Origin: Serinus canaria
Taxonomy: Eukaryota > Chordata > Aves > Passeriformes > Fringillidae
Direction: 5' to 3'
NCBI RefSeq assembly: GCF_022539315.1
Contig: NC_066313.1
Location: 30,851,059-30,915,058, forward strand
Length of the DNA: 64,000 nucleotides
Position 1 is the first letter of the stretch, and each line of letters begins with the position of its first letter. Below are positions 1 through 11,405 of the stretch, piece by piece. Under the pieces are notes generated by a model, which searched no databases, was not told the origin of the DNA, and saw only the letters and a program-made list of their open reading frames with translations. The translations under genes were made by a program, and so were the position numbers.

Positions 1-2640
1 GAATTCTACCCAGTCTGGGGGAATGTTTTTCCATTTTGGTTTGGGTTCTTTTGCAAGGTTTCTGCTTGCAGAGGACACATATGCTAAAATGTATTTTTTT
101 AAAAGGTCATTATATGATATTTTTTCAGAGAAATGGAAAATACATGAAAATATAAGTTTTTAGCTTGAAAGGGCTACTGAGATCAGTGATCAGAGAGTGA
201 ACATATGATAATATAGCAAATAAGCAAAGAAGTCAGAGCCAGACTATTATTTCTACATTAGAGACTCAGGTTTCTGGCAGGCAACATTTATATCAAAACA
301 GGATATTGAAATAGAATACAGGCTGCTGTACATGAACAAATTCCGGGGAGCTTTGAGGGGGTTCTGTGGAGGGTTCTTTTTTTTTCTCTTCACAGGCTTT
401 ATCTTACACATTTCCAGCTACAGGAGAGAAAGCTAACCCACAGAGAGCCCTGTGAGAAAACCAGCTGATACTGGTGTGGGCATGGTGACTCTGATCTAAG
501 TAAAGATTGCTGCTCAGCAACAAATGTAATTGTTAGGAGAATAAGGAAGTGGCACTAGTCAAAGGGGTGATTGGGCTTGAATAAAATGAAAATCAACATA
601 TTCATGGTATTTTGAATTAATCTTTATAAACTGAGTACAAAATGATAAATCCAGGCTGAAAGAAAAACTCTTCTAGCATTAAATAAGAGATACTTAGAGT
701 GATTTGCGGTTGTGTTAATTTATTTATGACTTTTAATTGAAATATTTTTTATAAGGCAAAAATAGCTAATGGCCATATTTTTTCTGTAAAATGTGTTGAA
801 CTACATAAGCCAAAGAGAATGCCCACCTTGTGAATGAGATGGAAATTTCGATGATTAATTTGTTTCTGATCTAATCCTGACCAATAATAACTCCCTGAAT
901 TCCTACAGCACCTTCATAGGAAAAACGGAAAATATAAGGAATTCCTCTGTGTCTTATGAGTAAAAAACCCTGGATGAATAATCATTGCAACTGATACTTT
1001 TACCTCAATCAATTAAAAATCCTGTGTCTTGTCTTCTACAAGCTGGGTTAAAAATATAAAGTCACAATGCTTAAGTGAATATCCAAGAATAATTTTAAAA
1101 GGGATTATCAGAACTTTTTCTCCAAATTCACAACTCTTCATCTATCCTATTTTTCTACCCTATTCACCTACCTTCATCTACCCTAATTCACAACTCTTCA
1201 TCTCTTGCAAGAACCCTAACTGGCTAAGCAGCATAGTTTTCAATAAAATAACATCAATTTGAACAATATTTCAAAAAAGGCTACACAGCTTTTGGGGGAA
1301 ACAAATGAATTATGCATCTTAAATATCAACAAATATTTATACAGCTAACAATCTGCATCTTAAATGGTCTCTAGAAATTTAAAGAAAGGGCATGCTGTAG
1401 TACTCCATGATAAACTCAGTAATAATTAGAATTCCTAGCAGGCTGTTAACTAATGCAGACATATTAACACGTATTTTTAGCTGAGCTTATTTTGTTCTAA
1501 TAAAATTTAAAGAAGCATAGCTGAAGGGTAAGAAGTAGTAGCATCTGCTCTACTACCAGCTCTGCATTCTGCTGTGCCATTTAGGCACTGCCAGTGTGTA
1601 TGTTTTTGAAAAGCTGAAATGAGGACCTAGATTGATCCACTATTGCTACTTGAAAATAGTCTGTGTAAAGGTCTCTGCTTTTAAATTCTGTGATACAGGA
1701 TTTCTGGAGGGCTGCAATCCCAAAAGTAGCAGCCTAAATTACAGACTTAGCTCAACAGAAGTGATGGCACTTGATCCTTATGGCAGTCTCTCAGAAAACA
1801 GATTCCACTGTGTGCATCCCTACACATAGCTGTGTGTTTCTTCTGATGTCCAGTCTCATCAAAAGCAGACTTTTTCAGTTTTTTAATTTTTCAAAATATT
1901 TTTGTGCATTCTAACACTGCAAGGCTGGTGTCTGTTTCATGACTGGGAATCATGCTAAAGCAAGACTGGCACAAATGTTAAATGGAAAGTGATTTGTTTT
2001 GTAGTACTGATCATTTTAAGTGCTAGAGACTTATTTGATGGACAAATTTCAAGGTAAAGAAGAGTCTGGGCCTTTATGTGTGATTTGGGGGGTGTAAATA
2101 TTGCATGAAAAAATAGTTCTTGAAGCTGTTGCAAAGAAGGGCTTTCACCATTCCCTTCATAGGTGCTTGCAGGCTGGTGCAGTCAGAGTCCTGTCAATGG
2201 CATTTCTAACACATGATGGGTTGGTTCTCATCTCTCTGGGCATCACTGGTGCCTGGCAAGGTGTGAGATCTGAGGGCACATCGGCAGTGTGGAGCATGCT
2301 GAGAGCCTTGGACAGTGTAATTCAGACACCTCAAGGAATATCTCCCCCAGGATGTCTCAGAGAAATGAAGTTATAATCTGAGAAGTTGTTCCACTAGATT
2401 TGCTTTCCTTTAGGAGTCGCGAAAAAATATAATTTAGTTGTCTTCAGGCAACAGGACAAATCTCTTCAGATTTCTCACACCAGACATGCACAAAGAAACA
2501 GCAGATCTATCCTGTTTACTGAGTATAGCTTGATTTAAGTGACCAAAGTAATGTTAGAAGGAATGTAGCAACTTTTGGGAAGACACATATTAGGAATTAA
2601 GTTAATAATTTGTGAAGTATTAAAAATACATATTTTACCT
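1..2640. other. Gene-free AT-rich unique sequence
   Basis: No exon, RNA gene or known repeat is recognised here. A 19-nt direct repeat (starting AATTCACAACTC) occurs at 1125-1143 and again at 1185-1203, with pyrimidine-rich CTACC/TCATC words between, so a 60-bp local duplication is likely. A 91-codon open frame at 2101-2376 on the plus strand matches nothing I know and has no splice or codon support, so I treat it as chance. Confidence 0.5.
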
Positions 2641-2645
2641 TCTGG

Positions 2646-2664
2646 TTTTTTTTTTTTTTTTTTT
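2646..2664. repeat. T19 homopolymer
   Basis: An uninterrupted run of 19 T. There is no retroelement body that I recognise on either side, so it is not clearly the tail of a minus-strand insertion. Confidence 0.9.
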
Positions 2665-2787
2665 GGATGGAAATTATATTTAATCTATGGTGTATCTCTG
2701 CAAATGCAGTCCTCTTTCCTCAAATATTTACTCTGGGGATCTCAGTATATGAGCACCTTTTCTTGCAATGGAATTTGCATACAATGG

Positions 2788-2964
2788 TGGGAAGGGAAGG
2801 GAAGGGAAGGGAAGGGAAGGGAAGGGAAGGGAAGGGAAGGGAAGGGAAGGGAAGGGAAGGGAAGGGAAGGGAAGGGAAGGGAAGGGAAGGGAAGGGAAGG
2901 GAAGGGAAGGGAAGGGAAGGGAAGGGAAGGGAAGGGAAGGGAAGGGAAGGGAAGGGAAGGGAAG
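2788..2964. repeat. (GGGAA)n pentanucleotide microsatellite, about 35 units
   Basis: A nearly perfect tandem array of GGGAA over about 177 bp. The plus strand is all purine and the minus strand all pyrimidine. Every unit carries a run of three G separated by two A, so the purine strand repeatedly satisfies the G3-loop-G3 pattern of G-quadruplexes, and the tract also suits intramolecular triplex (H-DNA). All six reading frames across it are low-complexity (GREGK or LPFPS type), so the long open frames spanning it are artefacts of the repeat. Its purity suggests a young, probably length-variable locus. Confidence 0.97.
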
Positions 2965-5828
2965 ATGAACCACTGCAACAATTATCAAGTTACAGCCAGG
3001 GATTGCACCTCTGAAGCAAAGTTGGGAATCCTGTTAGTTATGCCCCTTACAGATGGCTCATGGGGACATAAAGCACATACATGGGTATGGATTAGTAAAA
3101 GAGTTGTTGGAGCAGGGTCAGGAGGAAATTTCTCAAGCTTCCTTCATCAGTGTGTTTTGAATGCCTGACCAAGAAAAGCATCCTAAGCCATCATTAATAA
3201 AAATAAATAAGAACCTAGCAGGAATATGATCCATATTGCAATGCATCTAATGGTGTCTAGAGAGTAAGAAAGTGTTTAAGTAAGAAAACAAAGGGGAATG
3301 TTATTGATAACTCCTTTTCCTCCAGAGATATGATCTTTCATTAACATCTTTTGGTTTTCAGCACCTTGCTCATTTTTCCAGTAGGGGTAAGGGTCACCTT
3401 ATAGTAAAGTCTAGTGCCAGTAGGTTTGCTTTTTAATTGCCTTTCACAATGGGCTTTAGTAGGATTGCAGAGATCCCAGGAGGCAACCAAGAGCACAGAA
3501 TGAAGAGCATGGAGGTAGGACTGTTTGCCCATAGAACACATTAAGAGAGTAAATATCCCATATGAGAAAAACAAAAAAGATGGCGCTGCACTTACAGTTT
3601 TTTAATATCATTACACTGCTACTCAAAGCAAGAAAAGCTCTTAAATGAGATCCTCTCTCAAGTAACTCTAAGTTCCCTTCACTTTTCTTCCTGAGCTGCT
3701 TACTCACCATGCCTATCACCCACTTTAGGTGTCACAGCCTTTCTTAGCATCTGATAACTGCATAAAACAAGAAATTACAACTTTTCGATTGTTTATGTCT
3801 AAATATTAGTGCAGAAAATTGTCATGGTTGTCTTGTTTTTTTAATTAGGTGGGAAATTTGAACTCAGGTTTTTTGTGGTTATACAAAGTAACAAGTAATA
3901 TATAAATGTAATAAATTCTTTTGCATTTCTCAAGAAAAAGTTTATGTAGACTAGAGATTATGCTGTATTTTATAAGCAGCTTTACTGTATATACTCCTTT
4001 TTTATCTACTCAATGTGCTTATACAATTACTATAATAGCTTGGAGCCTCAAAACCCTTTGAAAAGGAGATGTTGGTAAGACTGGAAAAGAAAACAACAGT
4101 GCTATTATACTTTGCTAACAAAGGAGGGTCAGAAGACCAAGACCTTTTTGGCATAGACATGTCAGTGACAGTTCTCTGCATCTACATCTGTAAGGATCTA
4201 GAAGAGCAGTGGTGGCTGGTGTTGGCTTGGTATATGAACAGCCAACTATGTATGTCTGAATTTGAAGGAATTTTCAGAAACTACTGGGCTGGTTTACATT
4301 GGTGATTATCACTGATGACAAAGACAAGAAACATTTAAAAAATAGCCACCAAAGTTCTCTCTGGAAAAATCAAGCTCTTTTGGCTTTTTATTTTATTTTT
4401 TTAAGATTGTTGCATAAAATGTAGGTAAATCAGTAAGGCCTGGTTTTTTTGTATTGAATTTGTAGACTGCTGGACTACCTTGTAATACAATATTCACTAT
4501 TGTTTGAATGTATTTATTTTTCTGTGTCTGAGGCATTTTTTACCAGTCTCAAAACTTTAGTGATTCAAGCAGTATGAATTTTCCCTGAATGCTAATTATC
4601 TTGATAACTTTGTTTATTTACAGGTTATTAAGCAACCTGTTAAATTAATACGTAGCATCGAGCACACCTTTCAGGTTGCTTGCAGCTGCTTTCTTGGTAG
4701 GTTGTTTAACAGAGGAGCCGTGGCTGATGGAATGATGGTCTCACAGGATTTGCAATTTACTGAAGGAGCAGATTTTTTTGCACAAGTTGTATTTGTGGCT
4801 CATTGGATTGTCTTAGAAGTCAGATGTTAATTGTATCAATAAACACAGCAGCAGTGCCTTTCACCTGTCCCATGATAGCCACTTTGCTTTCGGCTGGGGC
4901 TCTTAAAATGTTCTTTGACTGTATTTTTCCACAGTTGACTTGTACCACACAGCTAGCATTCCTCTCTGAGTCATCTACCAAGAAAATTGGAGCTGCTAGT
5001 GAAGTATCCACAGGCCCCATTCTGCTACAAGCATATCAGGAGTTTCAGAAGAAAATCAATAATTTGACCACAGACCACCAACCAGTAATAAAATGAGATT
5101 TTCATCAGTAATAGTAGAACATTTTTGCATTCATGCAAACCCCACCATTATTGCAAATTCAATTAGCTCTGATATCCCTTGTTAAAATATTTTAAAAACT
5201 GTAAAAGTAGATTCCAAGTTTTGCAGCCTCAGTTTTATGATTGGAGGGAAAAGGCAAAGGGATACAGGCAGTTCTGCATGTATATAAGGTTTTATAAGAA
5301 GTTCCTCTCAAAATGAACTCTGAAATACTTTATGTTCACGTTATGCTCTTTAGCACACCATTACAGTTTTAATCACTTCTAAGATCTCCCATTATTAGTC
5401 GCATTGAATAAAGCACCTATCTCAGAAGAGCTTAAATTTATATCTTAGATTTTAGGGAAAGCACTCTAATGAGTGGGATTTAAAAGAAAATACTATTGGT
5501 TATTGCTGAGAACATTAGAAATATTTTAAAATGTCATTTTTCAATATCTTATTATATAGTAATTAACACAAAATTGAAATAAATTCTATGCACTGTGCCT
5601 CATCATTTTCTAGCTGGATAGATGACACTGACTTAAAATACCTGCACAGCAATAAAGTTTACAAACCATTATGCTGCAAAAAAATATAATCATTACTAAT
5701 AGAGTGCTGAATAAGAGCTAAATTCTTCTCAGCATAACATAGAGTTTAATAAAACAGATGAGTTGAATATCTATCTCCTGGAAATCCTAGAAATTCAGTA
5801 GTTCTCTCTTTTTTTCTCTTTTTTTTGA
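2965..5828. other. Gene-free unique sequence
   Basis: AT-rich DNA without a recognisable repeat family or exon. Open frames at 4069-4305 and 4803-5096 (plus strand, under 100 codons) look like chance: no homology is recognised and no convincing splice context flanks them. Confidence 0.5.
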
Positions 5829-5868
5829 TAATCATAGAATAGTTAAGGTTGGAAGTGACCACTGGGGA
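5829..5868 (-). mobile_element. CR1 3' end fragment, minus strand
   Basis: The string ATCATAGAATAGTTAAGG followed by TTGGAAGTGACC is the reverse complement of a CR1 3' terminus. Only about 40 bp survive before T-rich DNA, so this is a very short 5'-truncated copy. Confidence 0.65.
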
Positions 5869-6950
5869 GAGTTTTTTTTCTTTTTATTTTTCCCTACTTG
5901 AAAACATGTATTGATACTTAGCACAACCTGGTAAATGTCAGTAATGAGGACTTTTTATTTATTTATTTTTTAAATATAAGTTAAATGAACCAGAGTAGAG
6001 AAGGCAGTGTTACCATTGCGGAGCTCAGAATATTTTCCCATGTCTGAATCTGCTCTGAAGTACATTATTATACAAAGCCTTGGCTACCCTGCTCCAGTGC
6101 TGACCCTGGTCCCCTCTAAGTTTGGGGGTGGCTTCCACAGTCCCTTCCAACTGTCCCTTCTACGACCCTCTGATGGTTTGGCAGGAGTGGGATTAACCCA
6201 CAATTAAAATCTTGGGTTTTCTGCATCTGGTTTTGCATTGATTTATGCTTTTTATTTATTTTATAATCCTCCTTTGTCTTTTTGCTGATATTGCCCATCA
6301 GTTATCACCAGAGAACCCTGTGTCAGTCCTCCAGCATGTAAACTCAGTAGCTTTTCAAAGTGACTTTTCCCATGGTAGGAAAAATAAGGAATTAATCTGT
6401 TAAAAATACAGTCAGTTGAAACACAGGTAGGCTATTTTGAGTTCACTAATTTTTTTCTTAGTGTAACAAAAGTCAGGGTAGAAGTCATGGTTTAATTCTT
6501 TCTGGATTACAGTCCAATCAGGACTTGTTAAAATTGCTCCCATGTGGAACAATAATCCATAAACAAAGAAAGAGAGGAGCTAAGCCTGCATTTCAAGGAC
6601 AACCCCCCTCTACTTTGAAAACCAAGGTAAAAAATTACTCTGTTTTTCTTGCCATCAGGAGGAAAGCTCAAAACACACAAAAGTGATGCACAACTTGGAG
6701 GAAGTCTGTTCAAATGGCATTATGAACAAAATACATGTTGAACGACGAGAGAACAATGGAGATATTTTTCTCCCCACTCTCCTTTTTTCCATAAGGAAGG
6801 CTAGAAATATATGGTATAATAAAGGACTTAGAAAAAGTATGTTCAAATGGTATGAATTCTGTGCTAACAGAGGAGGTGCTTTCCATGCCTACATGAAAAT
6901 AAACCAGCTTCCTTAACTAAAATGGGTGGGGCTTATTGTTATTCTTATTG
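5869..6950. other. Gene-free unique sequence
   Basis: Nothing coding recognised. Around 6130-6172 there is a weak likeness to a plus-strand CR1 tail (CAGTCCCTTCCAACTGTCC then TTCTACGACCCTCTGAT), too degraded to annotate separately. Confidence 0.45.
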
Positions 6951-6954
6951 TTTA

Positions 6955-6985
<31 letters not shown>

Positions 6986-6996
6986 GTGAAATTAAA
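6951..6996. repeat. (TA)n tract inside a perfect inverted repeat
   Basis: The arm TTTAATTTCA at 6951-6960 is exactly complementary to TGAAATTAAA at 6987-6996, and the space between is almost all alternating TA. The whole 46-bp block is therefore a near-perfect palindrome able to extrude as a cruciform. Confidence 0.9.
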
Positions 6997-7000
6997 AAAA

Positions 7001-10000
7001 ATTAAAATAAATAAGTAAAAATCACCCCCTCACATTATAATAATCACCAAAATAAAAAATGCCTTTGATTTTCTCAATCTTTGTTTTTTAAACCCATTCC
7101 TCACATGCAGTTTTAAAACTGGCTGTTTAGTGCAGCTCTGGACACCTGATGGTTTTTAATGCAATGGAAAATGTTTCTGTTCTTTTCAAAAAGAGAAACC
7201 ATCTCCATGTGGGATTGAAGACAAATACCAATCAACGTGACAGGCAGAAACAAACACATGCTCTGCTGTATGTTCTAATTCCCTCTTCATCCAAAATGGT
7301 AGATATTCAAAAATCACAGAAATTTATACTGGTTTTTAAATATCAACATAGGTCTCAGGTTATCCCAGAAGTGCACACTCCTAGTGCATTCAGCGGACAG
7401 ACTCAAGATTGAACAATGAATTTTAATTTGCTTAGAATAAATGCAGTAAATTCCATTTAATGTAATGCTGTAAGTACACTGATTGCAATAAACAGTGTAT
7501 ACTGCTATTTTTCCCTTCTGCTGAGTTTCTGTGATATTAGTAATTTCTATGTATTCACATTCTAGCACCCTCACCAGGTATCAGCGCACAACATTAGCTC
7601 AGAAATATAAAATAATCCATCTATAAACTCTGTGCATTCTGTAAAAACTCACAAAGGCTGAGAAACCAGATATTACACAGTATTTAGGTATAGCATAATA
7701 GAGACTAACACTGTAATTCTGCTCCTAATGAACACCACGGACTTCTGTCAATGACTTCTGTAAGAATAGGATTTTGCATAAGAAAGACATCATTGTATGG
7801 TCACCCACTATAATCTGCATAAACATGTCAGAGAAATCAATCTAGTAACATCCCCATTGAATCACTTCTCATTATACTGGAGTATAACATTTAAATCCAA
7901 TTTGGGCATAAAATTGTTAGAGTTATAAAATCAATTCCATGTTAAATATACTTCATTTCTCTCTACTTTGAATTTGTCTACTTTTAACTTCCAAGCACTT
8001 GTTCCACCCGTAATGCTTTTCTGCTGTGAGAATCCTTCCACAGTTATTCAACACAATTACTGTCTTTTAGTATTCTTTAGGATATATTTGCTACAGGGAG
8101 AAAACCTTCAAATTGGTTTGGTTTAAATCAGCTGCTTTTTCTGTCATTAGGATGATTTCTGTTTGCATTATATTTCCTTTCAACAGCTGAGCAAGACAAA
8201 GGGGTTTTAGGGGTTTTAGGGACAATCCTCATGGTCTCCCCCACTCAACAAATATATTTATGATAGAGGCACACTTAGGGGAAATTACCAAGAAACACTG
8301 GCTTCCCCTATTGATTAAACTCTTAGTTAACCTGAGACCTATGTTGATTTCTGTAAGTAAGCTTGCCCTGTCTTCTCTCACAGGCCAGAGACCTGCTCAG
8401 GCTCAGGAAATCCAGAAAAATAGCGCTACATGTAGCCACAGGCATCGGCTGCAGCACCTTCCCTGATGTGAGATATGTGCAGTGGGTAAAGCTCCATTCG
8501 AGCCAGTAACCCCAGAGAGCCTTTCCCAGCAGTGAGAAAAGCAGCCCCTGCTCAAGTGCAGTTTATCTCTCCTCAAACAGACATCTGAACTCAGCCAGAC
8601 GAGTCGTGCCCTGAAAGGACCTCCAGCGACTGGAAATGGGAGCCAGGGCAATAATCTCAGACGGAGGCATACTTAGAGGGGTTACATGCAGTTATGCTTA
8701 ATTAATCCCACCTTCACTGTAATACTTTTGAAGAGAAACGTTGGCTTAGGAAAAAAATGCCAAGATTCAAAACTCATTTCTTGTGTGAGGAACAGGGGTG
8801 TTTAATCAAGAGTCCATGCTTCCTAAGGAAACAAATAAAATTCCTTGTTTCCAAACAGATCTTGCTGGAAAGAAAAGGCCATTTCAGTTTTTGGATAAAA
8901 TGACATAAAGGGTCAAGATGCTAGCATGACTGGATGCTGTAAAAAATACTTTTTTCTTGGTAAAATTGTATAGAATTTCAGATCTATTAAAACTGTGATC
9001 AAATCTCTAATAAATATTCTTTTCTTTATTTTATACTCCTTTAGCATTGACAATAGTTAGATTCAGTTAATGGGGTATGAAAATGAATTAAATATTTGGG
9101 TATTTAGGATTCTGAAAACATTCACTATTTTCATGCAGAAAACATGTTTTCAAAGGAACTAATTTTTTGCTAGACATAAACATCTCATATTAAAATCTTA
9201 CATAATTTATGATTTGTTTTTCTTTCATTTTCTGTTCCACAAATATTTCATTTTCATTTTTAGAGGTATTTGTCAGAGTTAATTTATGCAACTAGGTGTT
9301 TTTCTTCAAGATAAAACAATGAACAAGCAAAAGAAAACAATTTTCCTAATAGGGTTGATAGAGAGCCTGGGTTAGGTATATTCAGAATTATTCTAAGAAT
9401 TATTTAAAAACAGTAGTGATTTGACAAAAGTTGACAAATTAATTTGGAAATTACCTAAAAATTACCTAAAATTAATTTGGAAATTACCTAAAAAAAAGAA
9501 GTGAAATATCACTTGGAAAGGGAGAAAGTTTTTAATTACAGCTCCTTCTTTATAAAGAGAAAGATGTAAATCCAAACCACAGAAAAAATACTCTGTTGCA
9601 GTAACCTACACAAAGAAACTGAATAGCAGATGCAGAACTGAACTAATAAATAATTTATTGGAAACCTACAACTCCAAACAAGGAACTAGTTAGTGAGTGT
9701 TGTAATAAAAGGATTTTGTCATTTTACTTAAATGTTGATTTTGATGACTTTAAATGATAGAGAAATATCGTTGATATAATGCATTGCATTTCTACAAAAC
9801 GTTTGAACTGGCATCATGACAGATCCTGTTTCATGAATTCAAACGACAAAAGCTGCAATAACAATAAAAAATATGCACATTAATTTTCAAACTGCTTTAC
9901 GTAGAATTATGAAAATATCATTACTAATATGGAACTTTATCTGAGTACCTGTGTTTCCCCTTGGTACATCAGAGGACTCCCATGTTCTATGTTATTTGGA

Positions 10001-10354
10001 CATTTTAAGAATGACTGGGATAATTACATTAGTGCTGAAAAAAAAACTCTTAGTGACAGAAGAGGGGTGGGAGTGGGTAATGAAAAATTTTAGAGTTTGG
10101 TTTCAGTGAAACAGTATCTATTTCAATATGGCCAAGGACAATGTTTATAGGAAAAGAATGCAAACTACAATAATGATATGGGTTAGCTAACCTGGGAAAT
10201 AGTGATGCTGAAAAGTACTTAGGGCCATGGTGGATAATCAACTAATAATGAGATCCCAGGTGACACTGCAGTAAAAAGAAATAATGGATAGAAATATGGG
10301 ATGGTGAGTGGGAGTTGTGAGATTATAATACATCTACATTTGACAATAATGAAA
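7001..10354. other. Gene-free unique sequence with a small tandem duplication
   Basis: No gene or repeat family recognised. A 23-nt word beginning ATTAATTTGGAAATTACC occurs at 9438-9460 and 9471-9493 (period 33). At 8201-8220 two copies of GGGGTTTTA lie in tandem; this is too short to call an interstitial telomere relic. Small open frames (for example 8260-8466 plus and 10050-10241 minus) show no recognisable domain. Confidence 0.5.
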
Positions 10355-10670
10355 CCATTCATGGAATAATTCGTCCATTTCTGCTATTAGTGCACTGAGA
10401 GATGCTAAAAACCTGCAAAGAATTCAGAGCAGAGCAGGGGAGTAACTAAAACCTGGATGGCAGTGTGGCATCCTAGCAGACAGAAGGTACTCCATCTTTC
10501 CAAGGAGAAAACTTGGAAAGGGTCAGTTGATGGTCCCTAAGTGTCTGTGTGGACCACAGAAATTCAACAGAAGACTTTTGAGTGTAGAATATTATGGCAA
10601 AACAACACCAATACAGGAAAGCCAAAATGACTGGCATGTAGGGATGGAACAAGTGGTAATTTTAAAGGAA
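10355..10670 (+). mobile_element. Ancient, strongly diverged CR1 fragment
   Basis: From memory of old CR1 copies shared with turtles and crocodiles, I recognise the order: CTGCTATTAGTGCACTGAGAG, then AAAGAATTCAGAGCAGAGC, a TAACTAAAACCTGGATGGC segment, the CCTAAGTGTCTGTGTGG segment and ACAGAAATTCAACAGAAG. These correspond to the ORF2 end and 3' UTR. Identity is low, with many small gaps and no recognisable tail. This is an old insertion and not coding. Confidence 0.5.
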
Positions 10671-11139
10671 ACTTCCTTGTCTGACCATTGACAGACTGTG
10701 GCTGTGGCACTGCCAGCATCAGGGGCTGTCACTGCTGGGACCAAAGCCCCTTCACAGCAGTGGCTCCAGTGACCTGACAGGTCCCTGCTTGGCTCCCCCC
10801 ACACCCCCCCCCCCCTCACACTCACACTGGTTTCCTGACCAGCTTGACACCAGATTTCCCATGGCAGGGTCTCTGATGCCTTGTTCCATAAAGCCATTTA
10901 TGTGCAGTGCAGAGCTGGTGCCTCCAAGGAGGGACCCAAGAACAAAGGAGCCCCTGTGGTTTTTCTCCCTCCCACTCCAAGCATGGGAACTCTGGAGTTG
11001 TGGTCCCCAGGATGGACCAGAGGTGTCTTTGTTATGTGAAGGGGCAGCTGTTCACAGCCTCTGGGCTCAGCCTCCCACCCCTGGAGCTGGAACATGCAGC
11101 TCCAACTGAAGTTGCTCACTCAGATACCTGCACTGAGCG
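10671..11139. other. GC-rich patch, unclassified
   Basis: Clearly richer in G+C than its surroundings, with a C run near 10804-10816 and several overlapping short open frames on both strands, as expected from GC-rich non-coding DNA. It lies between an ancient CR1 and a younger one, so it may be part of an unrecognised older repeat or LTR. I see no family-specific motif. Confidence 0.4.
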
Positions 11140-11405
11140 TGTTCCTCGACAGCAATGTCTTTAAACCAGGAGAGGGAAAGTTTAACTTCAAAATTAGAAA
11201 GAAATTCTTTACTGTGAGGGTGATGATGCACTGGCACAGGTTGCCCAGAGAAGATGTGGATGCTCCACCCCTGGAAATGTTCAAGGTCAGGATGGATGGG
11301 GCTTTGAGCAAACTGTTCTAGTAGGTGAAATATCTGCTGATGTCAGTGGAGTGGAACAAGGTGCTTTTTAAGGACCCTTACAACCCAAACCATTCTATGA
11401 TTCCA
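11140..11405 (+). mobile_element. CR1 3' UTR copy, plus strand
   Basis: Typical CR1 3' UTR order is present: TTCTTTACTGTGAGGGTGATG, CACAGGTTGCCCAGAGAAG, CCCTGGAAATGTTCAAGG, GATGGGGCTTTGAGCAAAC, then ACAACCCAAACCATTCTATG and GATTCCATTA at the 3' end. The 5' part is missing, as for most CR1 copies. Divergence looks moderate. A 16-nt A run follows at 11424-11439. Confidence 0.92.

Noticed and set aside
2788..2964. Regular repeats that might suggest a CRISPR array
   Set aside because: There are no spacers; it is a 5-bp microsatellite in a vertebrate genome.
2575..3168. 197-codon open frame, the longest in the window
   Set aside because: Its core is the translated GGGAA array (GREGK repeats). 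The pentamer has no stop codons in any frame, so length is not evidence of coding.
6130..6172. Additional plus-strand CR1 tail
   Set aside because: Only CAGTCCCTTCCAAC and a poor ATTCTATG-like end match; too short to separate from chance.
8201..8220. Two copies of GGGGTTTTA as a possible interstitial telomere relic
   Set aside because: Not the vertebrate TTAGGG unit and only two copies long.
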